Below are positions 26,777 to 35,421 of a DNA stretch of 64,000 nucleotides, one piece after another. The number at the start of each line of letters is the position of its first letter. Position 1 is the first letter of the stretch. The stretch is taken from contig CANQXK010000007.1 in assembly GCA_947627715.1 (NCBI GenBank), positions 36,148 through 100,147 of the forward strand, written 5' to 3'. The notes below the pieces were generated by a model that saw only the letters and a program-made list of their open reading frames with translations, was not told the DNA's origin and ran no database searches. The position numbers were made by a program, and so were the translations under genes. This DNA is from an uncultured Oscillospiraceae bacterium (lineage in GTDB: Bacteria; Bacillota; Clostridia; Oscillospirales; Oscillospiraceae).

Positions 26777-26812
26777 GCAAAAAAAGACCCCGAAGGTGAT
26801 CCCTTCGGGGCC
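26777..26812 (-). terminator. Terminator after the DivIVA-like gene
   Basis: Minus strand: CCCCGAAGG, loop, CCTTCGGGG, then a run of seven T. The rest of the 430-base gap 26438-26870 carries the dcw promoter, its operator and a plus-strand promoter-like sequence, but no gene. Confidence 0.9.
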
Positions 26813-26870
26813 TCGGCGCGCTGTATGGCTAGCGCGGCCTATCTTCATCTTTTATCTGGGGCGAGGCTCT

Positions 26871-27383
26871 TTACAGCTCGATATCCATGGCGCTGGCGGC
26901 GGGGTTCTCACGCGGGGGCATGGCGGCCGCGGCGGCGGAGCGGAACCTGGTCCTGGACTGGCTCACCTCGTTGAGGGCCTCGTTGATGGCGTCCTCGGTG
27001 CGGCGCAGGGCGTCGTCGGCGTACTCGTTGGCCACCCGGCGCAGCTCGGCCGACTTGGACTCGGCGGCGGAGACGATCTCGGCGGCGCGGGCCTTGGCGG
27101 CGCGGACGATCTCCTCCTGGTCCACCAGCTGCCGGGCGCGCTGCTCCGCCACCTTGCGCATGGACTCCGCCTCGCGCTTGGCGTTGTTGACATACTCCGT
27201 GCGGCTGGCCACCAGCCTCTTGGCCTCCTCCAGCTCGGCGGGGAGCTGGGACTTGATCTCGTCCAAGAGGTCCAGCACCTTGTCCCGCTCGATGACGCAC
27301 TTCTCCGCCCCCAGGGGAAGCCCCCAGGCGTCGGTGATCATGTTGTACAGCATATCGATAAGCTCCTGAACGTCGTTACCCAT
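26871..27383 (-). CDS. Coiled-coil protein, DivIVA/V-ATPase-subunit-like
   Basis: A 170-residue, almost wholly helical protein: acidic N-terminus, LDLLDEIKSQLPAELEEA (a start seen in DivIVA-type proteins), then a long coiled coil rich in Arg/Glu/Ala and a short Ala/Pro tail. No catalytic motif. It lies between coaD and the dcw cluster, and its own terminator separates it from mraZ. A role in cell-pole or envelope organisation is a guess from the fold and the neighbours. Confidence 0.8.
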   Translation of the reverse strand: MGNDVQELIDMLYNMITDAWGLPLGAEKCVIERDKVLDLLDEIKSQLPAELEEAKRLVASRTEYVNNAKREAESMRKVAEQRARQLVDQEEIVRAAKARAAEIVSAAESKSAELRRVANEYADDALRRTEDAINEALNEVSQSRTRFRSAAAAAMPPRENPAASAMDIEL

Positions 27384-27448
27384 AGTTTTCTTGTCCTTTC
27401 TCTATATAAAATAATGTTTTTCCGTCCACGGTCCCCGCCGGGGCGCGC

Positions 27449-27940
27449 TCACGTGGTCCTGTTGAGCCGCAGCCGCTCCAGCACGTCCGAAGCGATCTCC
27501 CTGGGCACCACCCGCGAAATGTCCGCGTTGTAGGCGGCCATCTCTCTGGCGATGGTGGAGGAGAGGTAGGTGTACTTCTCGTCGGCGGTGAGGAACACCG
27601 TCTCGATCTCCGGGGCCAGCTTCTTGTTCAAAAGTGCGATCTGAAACTCCATCTCGAAGTCCGAGACGGCCCGCAGGCCCTTGATGATGAAGGTCGCGCC
27701 CAGGCTGCGGGCGTACTCCACCAAAAGCCCGTCGCAGGTGGTGACCTCCACGTTCCCGAATTTCTCGGTGACCCGGCGGGCGAAGTCCGCCCGCTCCTCC
27801 AGGGTGAAGTGGGGCTTCTTGGCGGAGTTCACCGCCACGCACACATACACCTTGTCAAAAATACGGGAGGCCCTTTTGATGATGTTCAGGTGCCCCAGGG
27901 TGATGGGGTCAAAGGAACCGGGATAGACGGCGGTTTTCAT
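27449..27940 (-). CDS. coaD: Phosphopantetheine adenylyltransferase
   Basis: A 163-residue nucleotidyltransferase making dephospho-CoA from phosphopantetheine and ATP. The TxGH motif is seen in GSFDPITLGHLN (residues 8-19) and the second signature as YLSSTIARE near residue 125. ATG 27940 overlaps the rsmD stop by four bases (ATGA). An in-frame upstream extension is inside rsmD and is rejected. Confidence 0.96.
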   Translation of the reverse strand: MKTAVYPGSFDPITLGHLNIIKRASRIFDKVYVCVAVNSAKKPHFTLEERADFARRVTEKFGNVEVTTCDGLLVEYARSLGATFIIKGLRAVSDFEMEFQIALLNKKLAPEIETVFLTADEKYTYLSSTIAREMAAYNADISRVVPREIASDVLERLRLNRTT

Positions 27941-28482
27941 AGGTCGCTCCTCGTATACGTTGTAAGCTTGATCCGCCCGTAAAGGTACTCCCGCCGGGCG
28001 AATCTGTCCTCCGGGAGGGCGGGAAGCGCGAGGCTTCTGTCGCTTTCGCAAATCATTATACCATTTTTATTTAAAATGTCAAATCTTCCGATGAGATTTA
28101 ATGCTTTTTCCAGGAGATCCCCGGCGTAGGGGGGATCCATAAGCACCAAATCGAAGCCCCGCGCCCGCTCAAGGTAGGCGATGGAGTCCATCCGCAGGAC
28201 GCTGGCCTGTCCCTCCAGCCCCGTGGTCCGCAGGTTCTCCTTCACAAGACGCACGGCCTCCGCCGCCCGGTCCACAAAGACGCACTGGGCCGCGCCCCGG
28301 CTCAGCGCCTCGATGCCAAGCTGTCCCGTCCCGGCGAAGAGGTCCAGGACCCTGGCCCCCTCCACGGAAAACTGGACGATGTTGAACATGGCCTCCTTCA
28401 CCTTGTCGGTGGTGGGGCGTATGTCGCCGTTGTCAGGCGTCCGAAGCTTCCGCCCCCTGGCGCTCCCCGTGATCACTCTCAT
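27937..28482 (-). CDS. rsmD: 16S rRNA (guanine966-N2)-methyltransferase RsmD
   Basis: A 181-residue SAM methyltransferase: MRVITGSARGRKL start, RPTTDKVKEAMFNI, SAM loop LDLFAGTGQLGIEALSRGA and the catalytic DPPY in LVLMDPPYAGD. Starts 50 bases inside the end of uvrC. The pair rsmD-coaD is a common Firmicute arrangement. Confidence 0.95.
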   Translation of the reverse strand: MRVITGSARGRKLRTPDNGDIRPTTDKVKEAMFNIVQFSVEGARVLDLFAGTGQLGIEALSRGAAQCVFVDRAAEAVRLVKENLRTTGLEGQASVLRMDSIAYLERARGFDLVLMDPPYAGDLLEKALNLIGRFDILNKNGIMICESDRSLALPALPEDRFARREYLYGRIKLTTYTRSDL

Positions 28483-30313
28483 TTTCAGTCTCCTTCTTGT
28501 GGAAATGGTCGTATACCGCCCTGGCCGCGTTCTCCGGCACCACGTCCGCAAGCTGGGCGAGGCCGGCATCCGCGATGGCCCGGACGGACTTGAAGCGTTT
28601 GAGAAGCTCCGCCTTCCGCTTCTCCCCCACCCCCGGTATGCCGTCCAGCCGCGAGCGGCTGACGCGCTTTGACCGCAGGGAGCGGTGGAACTCGATGGCG
28701 AAGCGGTGAGTCTCCTCCTGGATGTTCCCGATGAAGGCGAAGACCGCCGGGTTTGCCTGAATGCCGATCTCCCGCCCCTCCGGGGTGACCAGGGCGCGGG
28801 TGCGGTGCCGGTCGTCCTTGACCATACCGAAGAGGGGGACGCTGACGCCCTTCTCCTCCATGGCCTCCCGCGCCGCGGCGGCGTGCCTGTCCCCGCCGTC
28901 GATGAGCAGCAGGTCCGGCAGGTCCTTAAAACCGCCGTCCCCGGCCTCATACCGGGCGAAGCGCCGGCCCACGGCCTCCCGCATGGAGGCGTAGTCGTCC
29001 TGCCCCTCCACGGTCCTTATCTTGAACTTTTTGTACTCGCTCTTTTTGGGCCTTCCCCCGACAAAGACCACCATGGAGGCCACCACGTCGTCCGCGCCGG
29101 TGTTGGAGATGTCGAAGCTCTCCACCCGGTCCGGCGGCGCCTCCAGCCCCAGGGCGTCCATGAGCCACTGGGCCGTCTTGGAGACCCGCTCCGTGGCGGT
29201 GGTGCTGCGCTCCACCTCCTCCCTGGCGTTGTCGGCGGCGGCGGTCAAAAACTCCCGGTACATCCCCCGCTGGGGGACGGTCAAAAGCACCGCGTGGCCC
29301 GCCTTCTCCGTGAGGAATCGCTGAAGCTCCTCCATGTCCTCCGTCTCCGCGGGGAGCAGCACCCGCGAGGGGATCAGCTCCGCGTCCATGTAATACTGCC
29401 GCACCAGCAGGGAGAGCGACTCCTGGTAGTCCCCCAGAGGGTCCTCAAAAAGCTCGCAGTCCTTGGCCAGGAGCTGGCCCTGGACGTAGTGGAGCACGGC
29501 GAAGGCGGACTTCACCTGCCCCTCGAACCAGCCCACCGCGTCGGTGTCGGAGGCCCCCTTGTTGAGGACGGTCTGCCGCGTCTCCAAAAGGCCCAGCGCC
29601 CGCACCGTGTCCCGCAGGCGGGCGGCCTCCTCGAACCGCAGCTCCTCCGCCGCCTCATTCATGCGCTCTGTGAGCCGGGCCGTCAGCTCCCGCCCCCGGC
29701 CCTTCAGCACCATGACCGCCTCCTCCACCCGCGCCCGGTAGTCCTCCGCCGTCAGCGTCCCCCGGCACCAGGCGTCGCAGACGCCCATGTGGTGGTTGAG
29801 GCACGGCCGCTCACGCCCCAGGTCCCGTGGGAATCGTTTGGAGCAGGTGGGCAGCTTCAGCGCCTTTAAAAGCATCTCCAGCGCCGACTTGGTGTTCCCC
29901 CTGGAGCCGAAGGGGCCGAAATACTCCGCCCCGTCCTTCGCCCGCCGGGACGCGATGGAAAAGCGGGGATAGGCGGACTTCACGTCCAGCCTCACAAAGG
30001 GATAGCCCTTGTCGTCCTTCAGGAGGATGTTGTACTTGGGCCGGTGGTGCTTGATGAGGCTGTTTTCCAGGACCAGCGCCTCAAACTCGGACTTGGCGAT
30101 GATGACCTCGAAGTCGTCGATGTTGGCGATCATCGCCTCGGTCTTGGCGTTGTGGGAGCCGTGGAAGTAGGAGCTGACCCGGTTGCGGAGGGCCTTGGCC
30201 TTCCCCACGTAGATCACTGTCCCATCGGCGGAGTGCATGATGTAACACCCCGGCTTCAGCGGCAGCGCCGCCGCCTTCTCTCGGAGTTCAAGAAGCTTCC
30301 CATTCTCCGTCAT
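28433..30313 (-). CDS. uvrC: Excinuclease ABC subunit C
   Basis: A 626-residue UvrC making the two incisions of nucleotide excision repair. Visible in order: GIY-YIG domain (PGCYIMHSADGTVIYVGKAK, about 20-40), Cys-containing region, UVR segment with ERMNEAAEELRFEEAARLRD, RNase H-like endonuclease half (DISNTGADDVVASMVVF, LLLIDGGDRH), and C-terminal helix-hairpin-helix (LDGIPGVGEKRKAELL). The start at 30313 has AAGGAGG upstream; earlier in-frame codons run through repeat DNA. The tail overlaps rsmD. Confidence 0.96.
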   Translation of the reverse strand: MTENGKLLELREKAAALPLKPGCYIMHSADGTVIYVGKAKALRNRVSSYFHGSHNAKTEAMIANIDDFEVIIAKSEFEALVLENSLIKHHRPKYNILLKDDKGYPFVRLDVKSAYPRFSIASRRAKDGAEYFGPFGSRGNTKSALEMLLKALKLPTCSKRFPRDLGRERPCLNHHMGVCDAWCRGTLTAEDYRARVEEAVMVLKGRGRELTARLTERMNEAAEELRFEEAARLRDTVRALGLLETRQTVLNKGASDTDAVGWFEGQVKSAFAVLHYVQGQLLAKDCELFEDPLGDYQESLSLLVRQYYMDAELIPSRVLLPAETEDMEELQRFLTEKAGHAVLLTVPQRGMYREFLTAAADNAREEVERSTTATERVSKTAQWLMDALGLEAPPDRVESFDISNTGADDVVASMVVFVGGRPKKSEYKKFKIRTVEGQDDYASMREAVGRRFARYEAGDGGFKDLPDLLLIDGGDRHAAAAREAMEEKGVSVPLFGMVKDDRHRTRALVTPEGREIGIQANPAVFAFIGNIQEETHRFAIEFHRSLRSKRVSRSRLDGIPGVGEKRKAELLKRFKSVRAIADAGLAQLADVVPENAARAVYDHFHKKETENESDHGERQGAEASDA

Positions 30314-30366
30314 ACGCCTGACCTCCTTGCAGATAAAAGCCCAGAAAGCAACCGCCGGATCCCGCA

Positions 30367-30434
30367 GTCTCAAAGCCTTCCCCACTTGTGGGGAAGGTGG
30401 CCCCCGAAGGGGGCCGGATGAGGCCGATGAGCGC
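30367..30434 (+). repeat. Dispersed hairpin element A, copy 1
   Basis: Starts at TCTCAAAGCCTTCCCC and contains the stems CCTTCCCCACTTGTGGGGAAGG and GGCCCCC/GGGGGCC, then GGATGAGGCCGATGAGCGC. The same 65-70 bp occurs inverted at 39485-39549 with few differences. It lies in the noncoding gap 30314-30878 between uvrC and the HPr gene, which otherwise contains further GC hairpins and the element at 30556. Confidence 0.85.
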
Positions 30435-30555
30435 ACAGCTCCCCTCCGGCCCTCCGGGCCACCTCCCCTCAAAGAGGGGAGGCAATTCCCACCTCATCCG
30501 TCGCCTCCGGCGACACCTTCCCCGCCCTGCGGGGAAGGCATTGCCCTTAAAACGA

Positions 30556-30817
30556 CCGCACCTCCGTTGGGGCGTCCCCCGGGGGTGTGTCCAGCAGGGG
30601 GCCCGCAGGCCCCCTAAGCTGGTCGTTTTTAAAAGGGGTTCCAAGGGGGAAAATCGAAATCCCCCTTGGTTCTTTTTTCTCCTTTGTTACTTTCCTCTTT
30701 TTGGGAATCCAAAAAGAGGAAAGTAAATCCCCCGTCCGCCCACCGGGCGGACACCTCTGCCGTGTTCACGGCAAACCCCCTGCCGTGGTCACGGCACCCC
30801 CCCGCCGGGGTGAGGCG
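30556..30817 (+). repeat. Dispersed hairpin-rich element B, copy 1
   Basis: About 260 bases, nearly identical over 170 bases to 39653-39888. It is a string of perfect hairpins, including CCAAGGGGG/CCCCCTTGG, a 15-bp stem CTTTCCTCTTTTTGG with its complement, and TGCCGTG/CACGGCA. Copy 1 has about 26 bases more near its 3' end, with an extra GTCCGCC/GGCGGAC stem. A plus-strand frame encoding SFLKGVPRGKIEIPLG is open in both copies, but there is no sign it is a gene. Confidence 0.88.
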
Positions 30818-30825
30818 GACATACC

Positions 30826-30857
30826 AAAACGACCTGTTTCATTTTGTGTGAAACAGG
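30826..30857 (-). terminator. Terminator of the HPr-like gene
   Basis: Minus strand: AAAACGGCCTGTTTCA paired with TGAAACAGGTCGTTTT, 20 bases after the stop, with a U-rich 3' arm. Confidence 0.88.
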
Positions 30858-30878
30858 CCGTTTTTATTTGCTCTTCAA

Positions 30879-31142
30879 TTACTCGGCGAAATCGTGGGAG
30901 ATAAGCTCGCAGAGGGTCTCCACGGCCCGCTCCTCGTCCTCGCCGTCGGCGGCGATGGAGATGGTCATGCCCTTGATGATGCCAAGGGACAGCACACCCA
31001 GGAGGCTCTTGGCGTTGACGCGGCGCTCCTCCTTCTCGATCCAGACCTGGCACTTAAATTCGTTGGCCTTCTGCGTGAAGAAGGTGGCCGGTCTTGCTCT
31101 CAAACCAACCTGATTCTTTACCTCAACTGTTTTAGCAAACAT
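30879..31142 (-). CDS. Crh-like HPr homolog (Arg15, Ser46)
   Basis: An 87-residue HPr-fold protein. The phosphocarrier histidine at position 15 is replaced by arginine (VGLRARPATF, codon AGA), so it cannot take phosphate from PTS enzyme I. The regulatory serine at position 46 is retained in its usual context (VNAKSLLGVLSLG). That combination is the logic of Bacillus Crh, which has Gln15 and acts only as a Ser46-P corepressor partner of CcpA. Hence this may be a carbon-regulation protein rather than a sugar carrier. The gene stands alone behind its own promoter, downstream of mutS2. Confidence 0.92.
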   Translation of the reverse strand: MFAKTVEVKNQVGLRARPATFFTQKANEFKCQVWIEKEERRVNAKSLLGVLSLGIIKGMTISIAADGEDEERAVETLCELISHDFAE

Positions 31143-31207
31143 GAATGCCCCTCCTGTTTAAGTGCCCTGGGCTTTCAGCCCCCGGCCCATTTAAAAAACT
31201 TGTCAAC

Positions 31208-31236
31208 ATTCTATCAAAGAGCGCCGCTCTCGTCAA
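31208..31236 (-). promoter_or_regulatory. Promoter of the HPr-like gene
   Basis: TTGACG (31231-31236) and TAGAAT (31208-31213) on the minus strand, 17 bp apart, 66 bases before the ATG. Confidence 0.75.
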
Positions 31237-31307
31237 TGAATATTGTGTTGAATATTGGCCTCAAATCCCGGCAATTTAGTGCTATTTTGACAAATCGCAC
31301 GGACTTT

Positions 31308-33674
31308 TCACCGTATTTCCACGATGGTCACGCCGCTCTCTCCCTCGCCGAAACGGCCCAGACGGTAGCTTTTTACCTGTTTGGAACGCTTGAGGCAGTC
31401 GTGGACCGCCTTGCGCAGCACCCCGGTCCCCTTGCCGTGGATGATGGTCACCTGATTGAGGTGGCGCATCTGCGCCCCGTCGATGAACCGTTCCACCAGG
31501 GCCACGGTCTCGTCCGCCGTCATGCCCCGCACGTCCAGCTCGCTTTTGGCGCTCTCCGAGGATGTGGGCACGGAGACAGAGGCCGTCCTGACCTTCACCT
31601 TCTCCGGCTCGGTGACCCGGACCTCGTTCTGCCGGGCGGTGACCTTCAGGATCCCCGCCTGGAGCTGCAGGGTGCCGTCGGGGTTGACCTCCAGCACCGT
31701 GGCCCTGGTGCCGATGGACAGGATCTCCACCGTGTCCCCCTTCGCCGCGGGGCGGGTGGGCTTTCGCTCCACCGGGGCCTCCCGCTCCGGGGTGACGCGC
31801 TCCTGGGCCTCGTTGAGGCCCTTCCGGAGCCTGGCCTTGGCCTCGTTGAGCCGCTGCCAGTCGGCGTCCCCGGCGGCCTCCCGGCGCAGCCGTTCGATCT
31901 CCCGGAACGCCTCGTCTGCGGCCCGGCGGGCGTCCTCGATGATGCGCTCGGCCTCCCCACGGGCGTTCTTGGTGAATTTAAGCCGCTCCTCCTCGGCGCG
32001 TCTGCGCTCCTTCTCCGCCGCGTCCAGGTCCTCCTTCGCCCGCCGCAGCGTCTCGTCTGTCTCCATCCGCCGCTCCTCGGACGCCCTGCGGTTCTCCTCC
32101 AGCCTCGTCAGGGCCTCCTCGAAGTCCGCGTCGCCCTTGTCCATCCTCCGGCGGGCGTCGTCGATGATGTGGCCCGGCAGGCCGAGCCGCTCCGAGATGG
32201 CAAAGGCGTTGGACTTGCCGGGGACCCCCATCAAGAGCCGGTAGGTGGGCTTCAGGGTCTTCACGTCAAACTCGCAGGAGGCGTTCATCACGCCTTTCTC
32301 CGTCATGGCGTAGATTTTCAGCTCCGCGTAGTGGGTGGTGGCGGCGATGCGCGCCCCCACGCTCCGGGCGTACTCGATGATGGCCACGGCCAGGGCCGCG
32401 CCCTCCGCCGGGTCCGTGCCCGCGCCCAGCTCGTCAAAGAGGACGAGGCTCCCCTCCCCACATTCAGAAAGTATGCCCACAATGTTCGTCATATGCGACG
32501 AGAACGTGGAAAGGGACTGCTCGATGGACTGCTCGTCGCCGATGTCCGCCAGCACCTTCTCAAAAAGCGGCACCCGGCTCTCGTCCCCCGCCGGGATGTG
32601 CAGGCCGCACTGGGCCATGAGGCTCAAAAGCCCCAGCGTCTTGATGCTCACCGTCTTGCCGCCGGTGTTGGGGCCGGTGATCACCAGCGTGTCAAAGTCC
32701 CCGCCCAGCTCGATGTCGATGGGCACCGCCTCGGCCTGCTTTAAGAGCGGATGCCGGGCCTTGCGCAGGCGCAGCTCCCCGTTCTCAGACAGCTCCGGGG
32801 AGACGCAGTTGAGCCTGTAGCTGAGCTTGGCCTTGGCGAAAATGAGGTCAAGCTGGGTAAGCAGGGTGTAGTTCAGGGCGATGCTCTCGGAGAAGTCCGA
32901 CGCCTCGGCGGAGAGCTCCCGCAAAATGCGCTCGATCTCCCGCTCCTCCCGCGCCAAAAGCTCCCGGATCTCGTTGTTGGCCTTCACCGCGCTCATGGGT
33001 TCGATGAACAAGGTCGCCCCGGAGGCGCTGACGTCGTGGGTCAGCCCCGGCACCGCCCCCTTGTGCTCGGCCTTCACCGGCACCACGTACCGGCCGTTTT
33101 TCACCGTGATGATGGGTTCCTGGAGCACCTTCTGATAGGTGGGCGAGGTGATGATCTTCTGCAGCGCCTCCCGGACGCGGCTCCCCGCCACCCGCATGGC
33201 CCGGCGGATGTCCGCCAGCTCCGGGGAGGCGGAGTCCGCCAGCTCCCCGTCCCCCACAATGGAGTTGGTGATCTTCTCCTCCAGATATTTGTTGGCGTGG
33301 AGGGCGCTGAAAAGATACCCGATGCTCCTGGCCCCGCTCTCGTCCCCGGAGGCGTAGGAGATGGCGCTCCTGGCACAGCGGAGGACCTGGGCGATCTCCG
33401 TAAGCTCGCGGGTGTTCAGCATCCCCCCGGCGTCGGCACGCTTCAGGCTGTCCCGGATGTCCTTCACCCCGTCAAAGGAGGGCGCGGCGTAGAGCGTCAT
33501 CATGTCCCTGGCGTCGGTGGTCTCCAAAAGCCGCTTCTCCACCTCCGCCCTGTCGCCGGACGGCTCCAGGGCCAGCGCCGCCGCCTTGGCCCCGTCGCTG
33601 ACGGCCTCGGCGGCCAGCATCTCCAGTACCGCCGGCAGCTCAAGGATCGCTCTGGACTTCTCGTATAGCGTCAC
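31308..33674 (-). CDS. mutS2: MutS2 / ribosome-rescue ATPase with Smr nuclease domain
   Basis: A 788-residue MutS2. Core ATPase motifs: Walker A TGPNTGGKTVSIKTLG near residue 330, VLFDELGAGTDPAEGAALA, and the following THYAELK. A long Glu/Arg-rich coiled coil spans about 510-630, followed by a KOW-like region and the C-terminal Smr domain (LDVRGMTADETVALV, HGKGTGVLR). MutS2 suppresses recombination and, in Bacillus, splits collided ribosomes. GTG start at 33674 with GGTGG upstream. Confidence 0.95.
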   Translation of the reverse strand: MTLYEKSRAILELPAVLEMLAAEAVSDGAKAAALALEPSGDRAEVEKRLLETTDARDMMTLYAAPSFDGVKDIRDSLKRADAGGMLNTRELTEIAQVLRCARSAISYASGDESGARSIGYLFSALHANKYLEEKITNSIVGDGELADSASPELADIRRAMRVAGSRVREALQKIITSPTYQKVLQEPIITVKNGRYVVPVKAEHKGAVPGLTHDVSASGATLFIEPMSAVKANNEIRELLAREEREIERILRELSAEASDFSESIALNYTLLTQLDLIFAKAKLSYRLNCVSPELSENGELRLRKARHPLLKQAEAVPIDIELGGDFDTLVITGPNTGGKTVSIKTLGLLSLMAQCGLHIPAGDESRVPLFEKVLADIGDEQSIEQSLSTFSSHMTNIVGILSECGEGSLVLFDELGAGTDPAEGAALAVAIIEYARSVGARIAATTHYAELKIYAMTEKGVMNASCEFDVKTLKPTYRLLMGVPGKSNAFAISERLGLPGHIIDDARRRMDKGDADFEEALTRLEENRRASEERRMETDETLRRAKEDLDAAEKERRRAEEERLKFTKNARGEAERIIEDARRAADEAFREIERLRREAAGDADWQRLNEAKARLRKGLNEAQERVTPEREAPVERKPTRPAAKGDTVEILSIGTRATVLEVNPDGTLQLQAGILKVTARQNEVRVTEPEKVKVRTASVSVPTSSESAKSELDVRGMTADETVALVERFIDGAQMRHLNQVTIIHGKGTGVLRKAVHDCLKRSKQVKSYRLGRFGEGESGVTIVEIR

Positions 33675-33742
33675 GGTATCACCACCCTATCCTTAGTTTC
33701 TGTCCTTTTCCCCTAATCATCCACGCGCTTCCATATATCGAT

Positions 33743-33771
33743 ATTCTATCATATCTGCCGCCCTTTTTCAA
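33743..33771 (-). promoter_or_regulatory. Promoter of mutS2
   Basis: TTGAAA (33766-33771) and TAGAAT (33743-33748) on the minus strand, 17-bp spacing. A CCCCCGCCG/CGGCGGGGG hairpin lies just upstream at 33781-33811. Confidence 0.65.
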
Positions 33772-33842
33772 GCGCGGAAACCCCCGCCGGAGCATTGCTT
33801 CGCGGCGGGGGAGAAATTATTTTATTTTATTCCAAAAAGTAC

Positions 33843-33871
33843 TTGACAAACACTTCGGTTTATGCTATAAT
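33843..33871 (+). promoter_or_regulatory. Orphan consensus promoter on the plus strand
   Basis: Perfect TTGACA (33843-33848) and TATAAT (33866-33871), 17-bp spacing, pointing into the 3' end of the convergent permease gene. No plus-strand gene follows. A GGGAGGGG followed by TTG at 33899 could start a 26-codon frame ending at 33979; the transcript would also be antisense to the permease. Confidence 0.8.
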
Positions 33872-33928
33872 ACGTTACGATGATTCGGGAGGGGCCGTTT
33901 TGGCGACCCCTGGCGTGAGCTTTGCCCG

Positions 33929-34732
33929 TCACTCCAGATTGAGCCGGCGCTTCAAAAACCAGGCGGTGACGCCGTAGCATATGGCGCCGGAGGCGGTGAG
34001 AAGCGCGGCGGCGTAGGCGCAGATGACGCGCCAGGCCTGCATGAAGCCCGTCAAATGGGAATCCATCAGCTCCACAAGCCCGGTTCGGTACAGGGTCTCG
34101 GAGACGAAGTACACCGCCGTCTGCCCCAGGATCAGCATCGCCACAAAGACGCAGACGGAGATGAGCATTTTGCGGCTTGCGAAGGCGTGGCCGATGCTCA
34201 AGGCCGCGTCAAAGCTGAGGCTCGCGGCCAGGCCCCCCAGGACCAGGAGCGCCAGCACCTCCGCCAGAAGCTCCATGTTCCTGACGTCCTCGAAGAGGAG
34301 CTTTCCCAAGTCCCCCAGCATCTGGCCCATGGAGCGGATGAAGTCGATGTCCATGGCGGCCAGCATCACGGACAGGACCACGGTAACGCCGGTCAGGGCG
34401 TACCACAGCGTGGAGACGATTACCTTGCTCCAGATGTGGGCGTGGACGGAGACGGGCAGGGTGTGCATGATGTACCCCTCGTCCCGGAGAAGATTTACCC
34501 GGAACCGCTGGACCATCAGAAGCACGGTGACCAGGCCGAGGGCCAGAAGGCCGGTCACGAAAAGGATGACCACCAGGGTGAAGATCACGGTCACCACCCC
34601 TGGGACCTCCCTGCCGTTCAGGACCCGCGCCCCCAAATTGGCAAGGGCCGAGACCAGCAGCATGATCCCCAGCACCGGCAGCATGGTGTGGGCCGTGGCC
34701 CGCAGCTCGTGCTTTATAAGCTTTCCTAACAT
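33929..34732 (-). CDS. ABC exporter membrane subunit
   Basis: A 267-residue integral protein with six hydrophobic segments, starting with MLGKLIKHELRATAHTMLP, typical of ABC-2 permeases encoded with YtrA/YtrB-type systems. It overlaps the ATPase gene by seven bases. Substrate unknown; homologous Ytr systems respond to cell-wall antibiotics. Confidence 0.87.
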   Translation of the reverse strand: MLGKLIKHELRATAHTMLPVLGIMLLVSALANLGARVLNGREVPGVVTVIFTLVVILFVTGLLALGLVTVLLMVQRFRVNLLRDEGYIMHTLPVSVHAHIWSKVIVSTLWYALTGVTVVLSVMLAAMDIDFIRSMGQMLGDLGKLLFEDVRNMELLAEVLALLVLGGLAASLSFDAALSIGHAFASRKMLISVCVFVAMLILGQTAVYFVSETLYRTGLVELMDSHLTGFMQAWRVICAYAAALLTASGAICYGVTAWFLKRRLNLE

Positions 34733-35421
34733 CTGAACACCTCCCTGAAGATTTGGTCCACGCTCTTCCCCTGCTGCTCCCGCAGCTCGTCCGCGGGGGC
34801 GGCCAGGACGACCTTTCCCTGATTGATGAAGATCACGTCGTCCAGCACCTTCTCCACGTCGGAGATGAGGTGCGTGGAGATGATCACGCTGGCCTCCGGG
34901 TTGTAGTTGGAGATGATGGTGTTGAGGATGTAGTCCCGCGCCGCCGGGTCCACCCCGCCGATGGGTTCGTCCAGGAGGTAAAGCCTGGCCCGGCGCGCCA
35001 TCACCATGATGAGCTGCACCTTCTCCCGGTTGCCCTTGGACAGGCTCTTCATCCCGGCCCGCAGGTCGATGCCCAGGCGCGAGAGCATATCCTCCGCCGC
35101 CTGTCTGTCAAAATCGGCGTAGAAATCCCCGTAAAAGCCCATCAGGTCCCTGGCGCTCATCCAGTCGGGCAGGCAGGCGCGCTCAGGCAGATACGACACC
35201 GCCCGCTTCGTCTCCACCCCCGGCTCCAGGCCGTTGACCAGGATCCTTCCCTGCGTCGGGGTCAAAAGCCCGTTGGCGAGCTTGATGAGGGTGGTCTTGC
35301 CCGACCCGTTGGGTCCCAGAAGGCCCACGATGCGCCCGGCCTCCACCCGCAGGTCCACCCCGTCCAGCGCCCTCTTGGCGCCGTAGGACTTGGACAGTCC
35401 CTTACATTCCAGTACCGGCAT
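34726..35421 (-). CDS. ABC exporter ATPase (YtrB-like)
   Basis: A 231-residue ATPase: Walker A GPNGSGKTTLIK near residue 36, signature-like LSKGNREKVQ (the SKGN variant common in YtrB), Walker B LYLLDEPIGGVDP, and STHLISDVE. The SKGN variation is the family norm, not a defect. Start at 35421 with AAGGAGG; it overlaps the regulator gene by 20 bases. Confidence 0.92.
   Translation of the reverse strand: MPVLECKGLSKSYGAKRALDGVDLRVEAGRIVGLLGPNGSGKTTLIKLANGLLTPTQGRILVNGLEPGVETKRAVSYLPERACLPDWMSARDLMGFYGDFYADFDRQAAEDMLSRLGIDLRAGMKSLSKGNREKVQLIMVMARRARLYLLDEPIGGVDPAARDYILNTIISNYNPEASVIISTHLISDVEKVLDDVIFINQGKVVLAAPADELREQQGKSVDQIFREVFRC

Noticed and set aside
28483..28950. Upstream extension of rsmD to 337 codons
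   Set aside because: The added part is the uvrC coding sequence read in another frame; MRVITGSARG at 28482 is the family start.
30367..30817. CRISPR-like array from repeated hairpins
   Set aside because: The repeats are different hairpins without uniform length or unique spacers; no cas gene is near.
33872..33979. Signal recognition particle RNA or tRNA behind the orphan promoter
   Set aside because: The conserved SRP loop and tRNA arms are not present in the sequence that follows the promoter.
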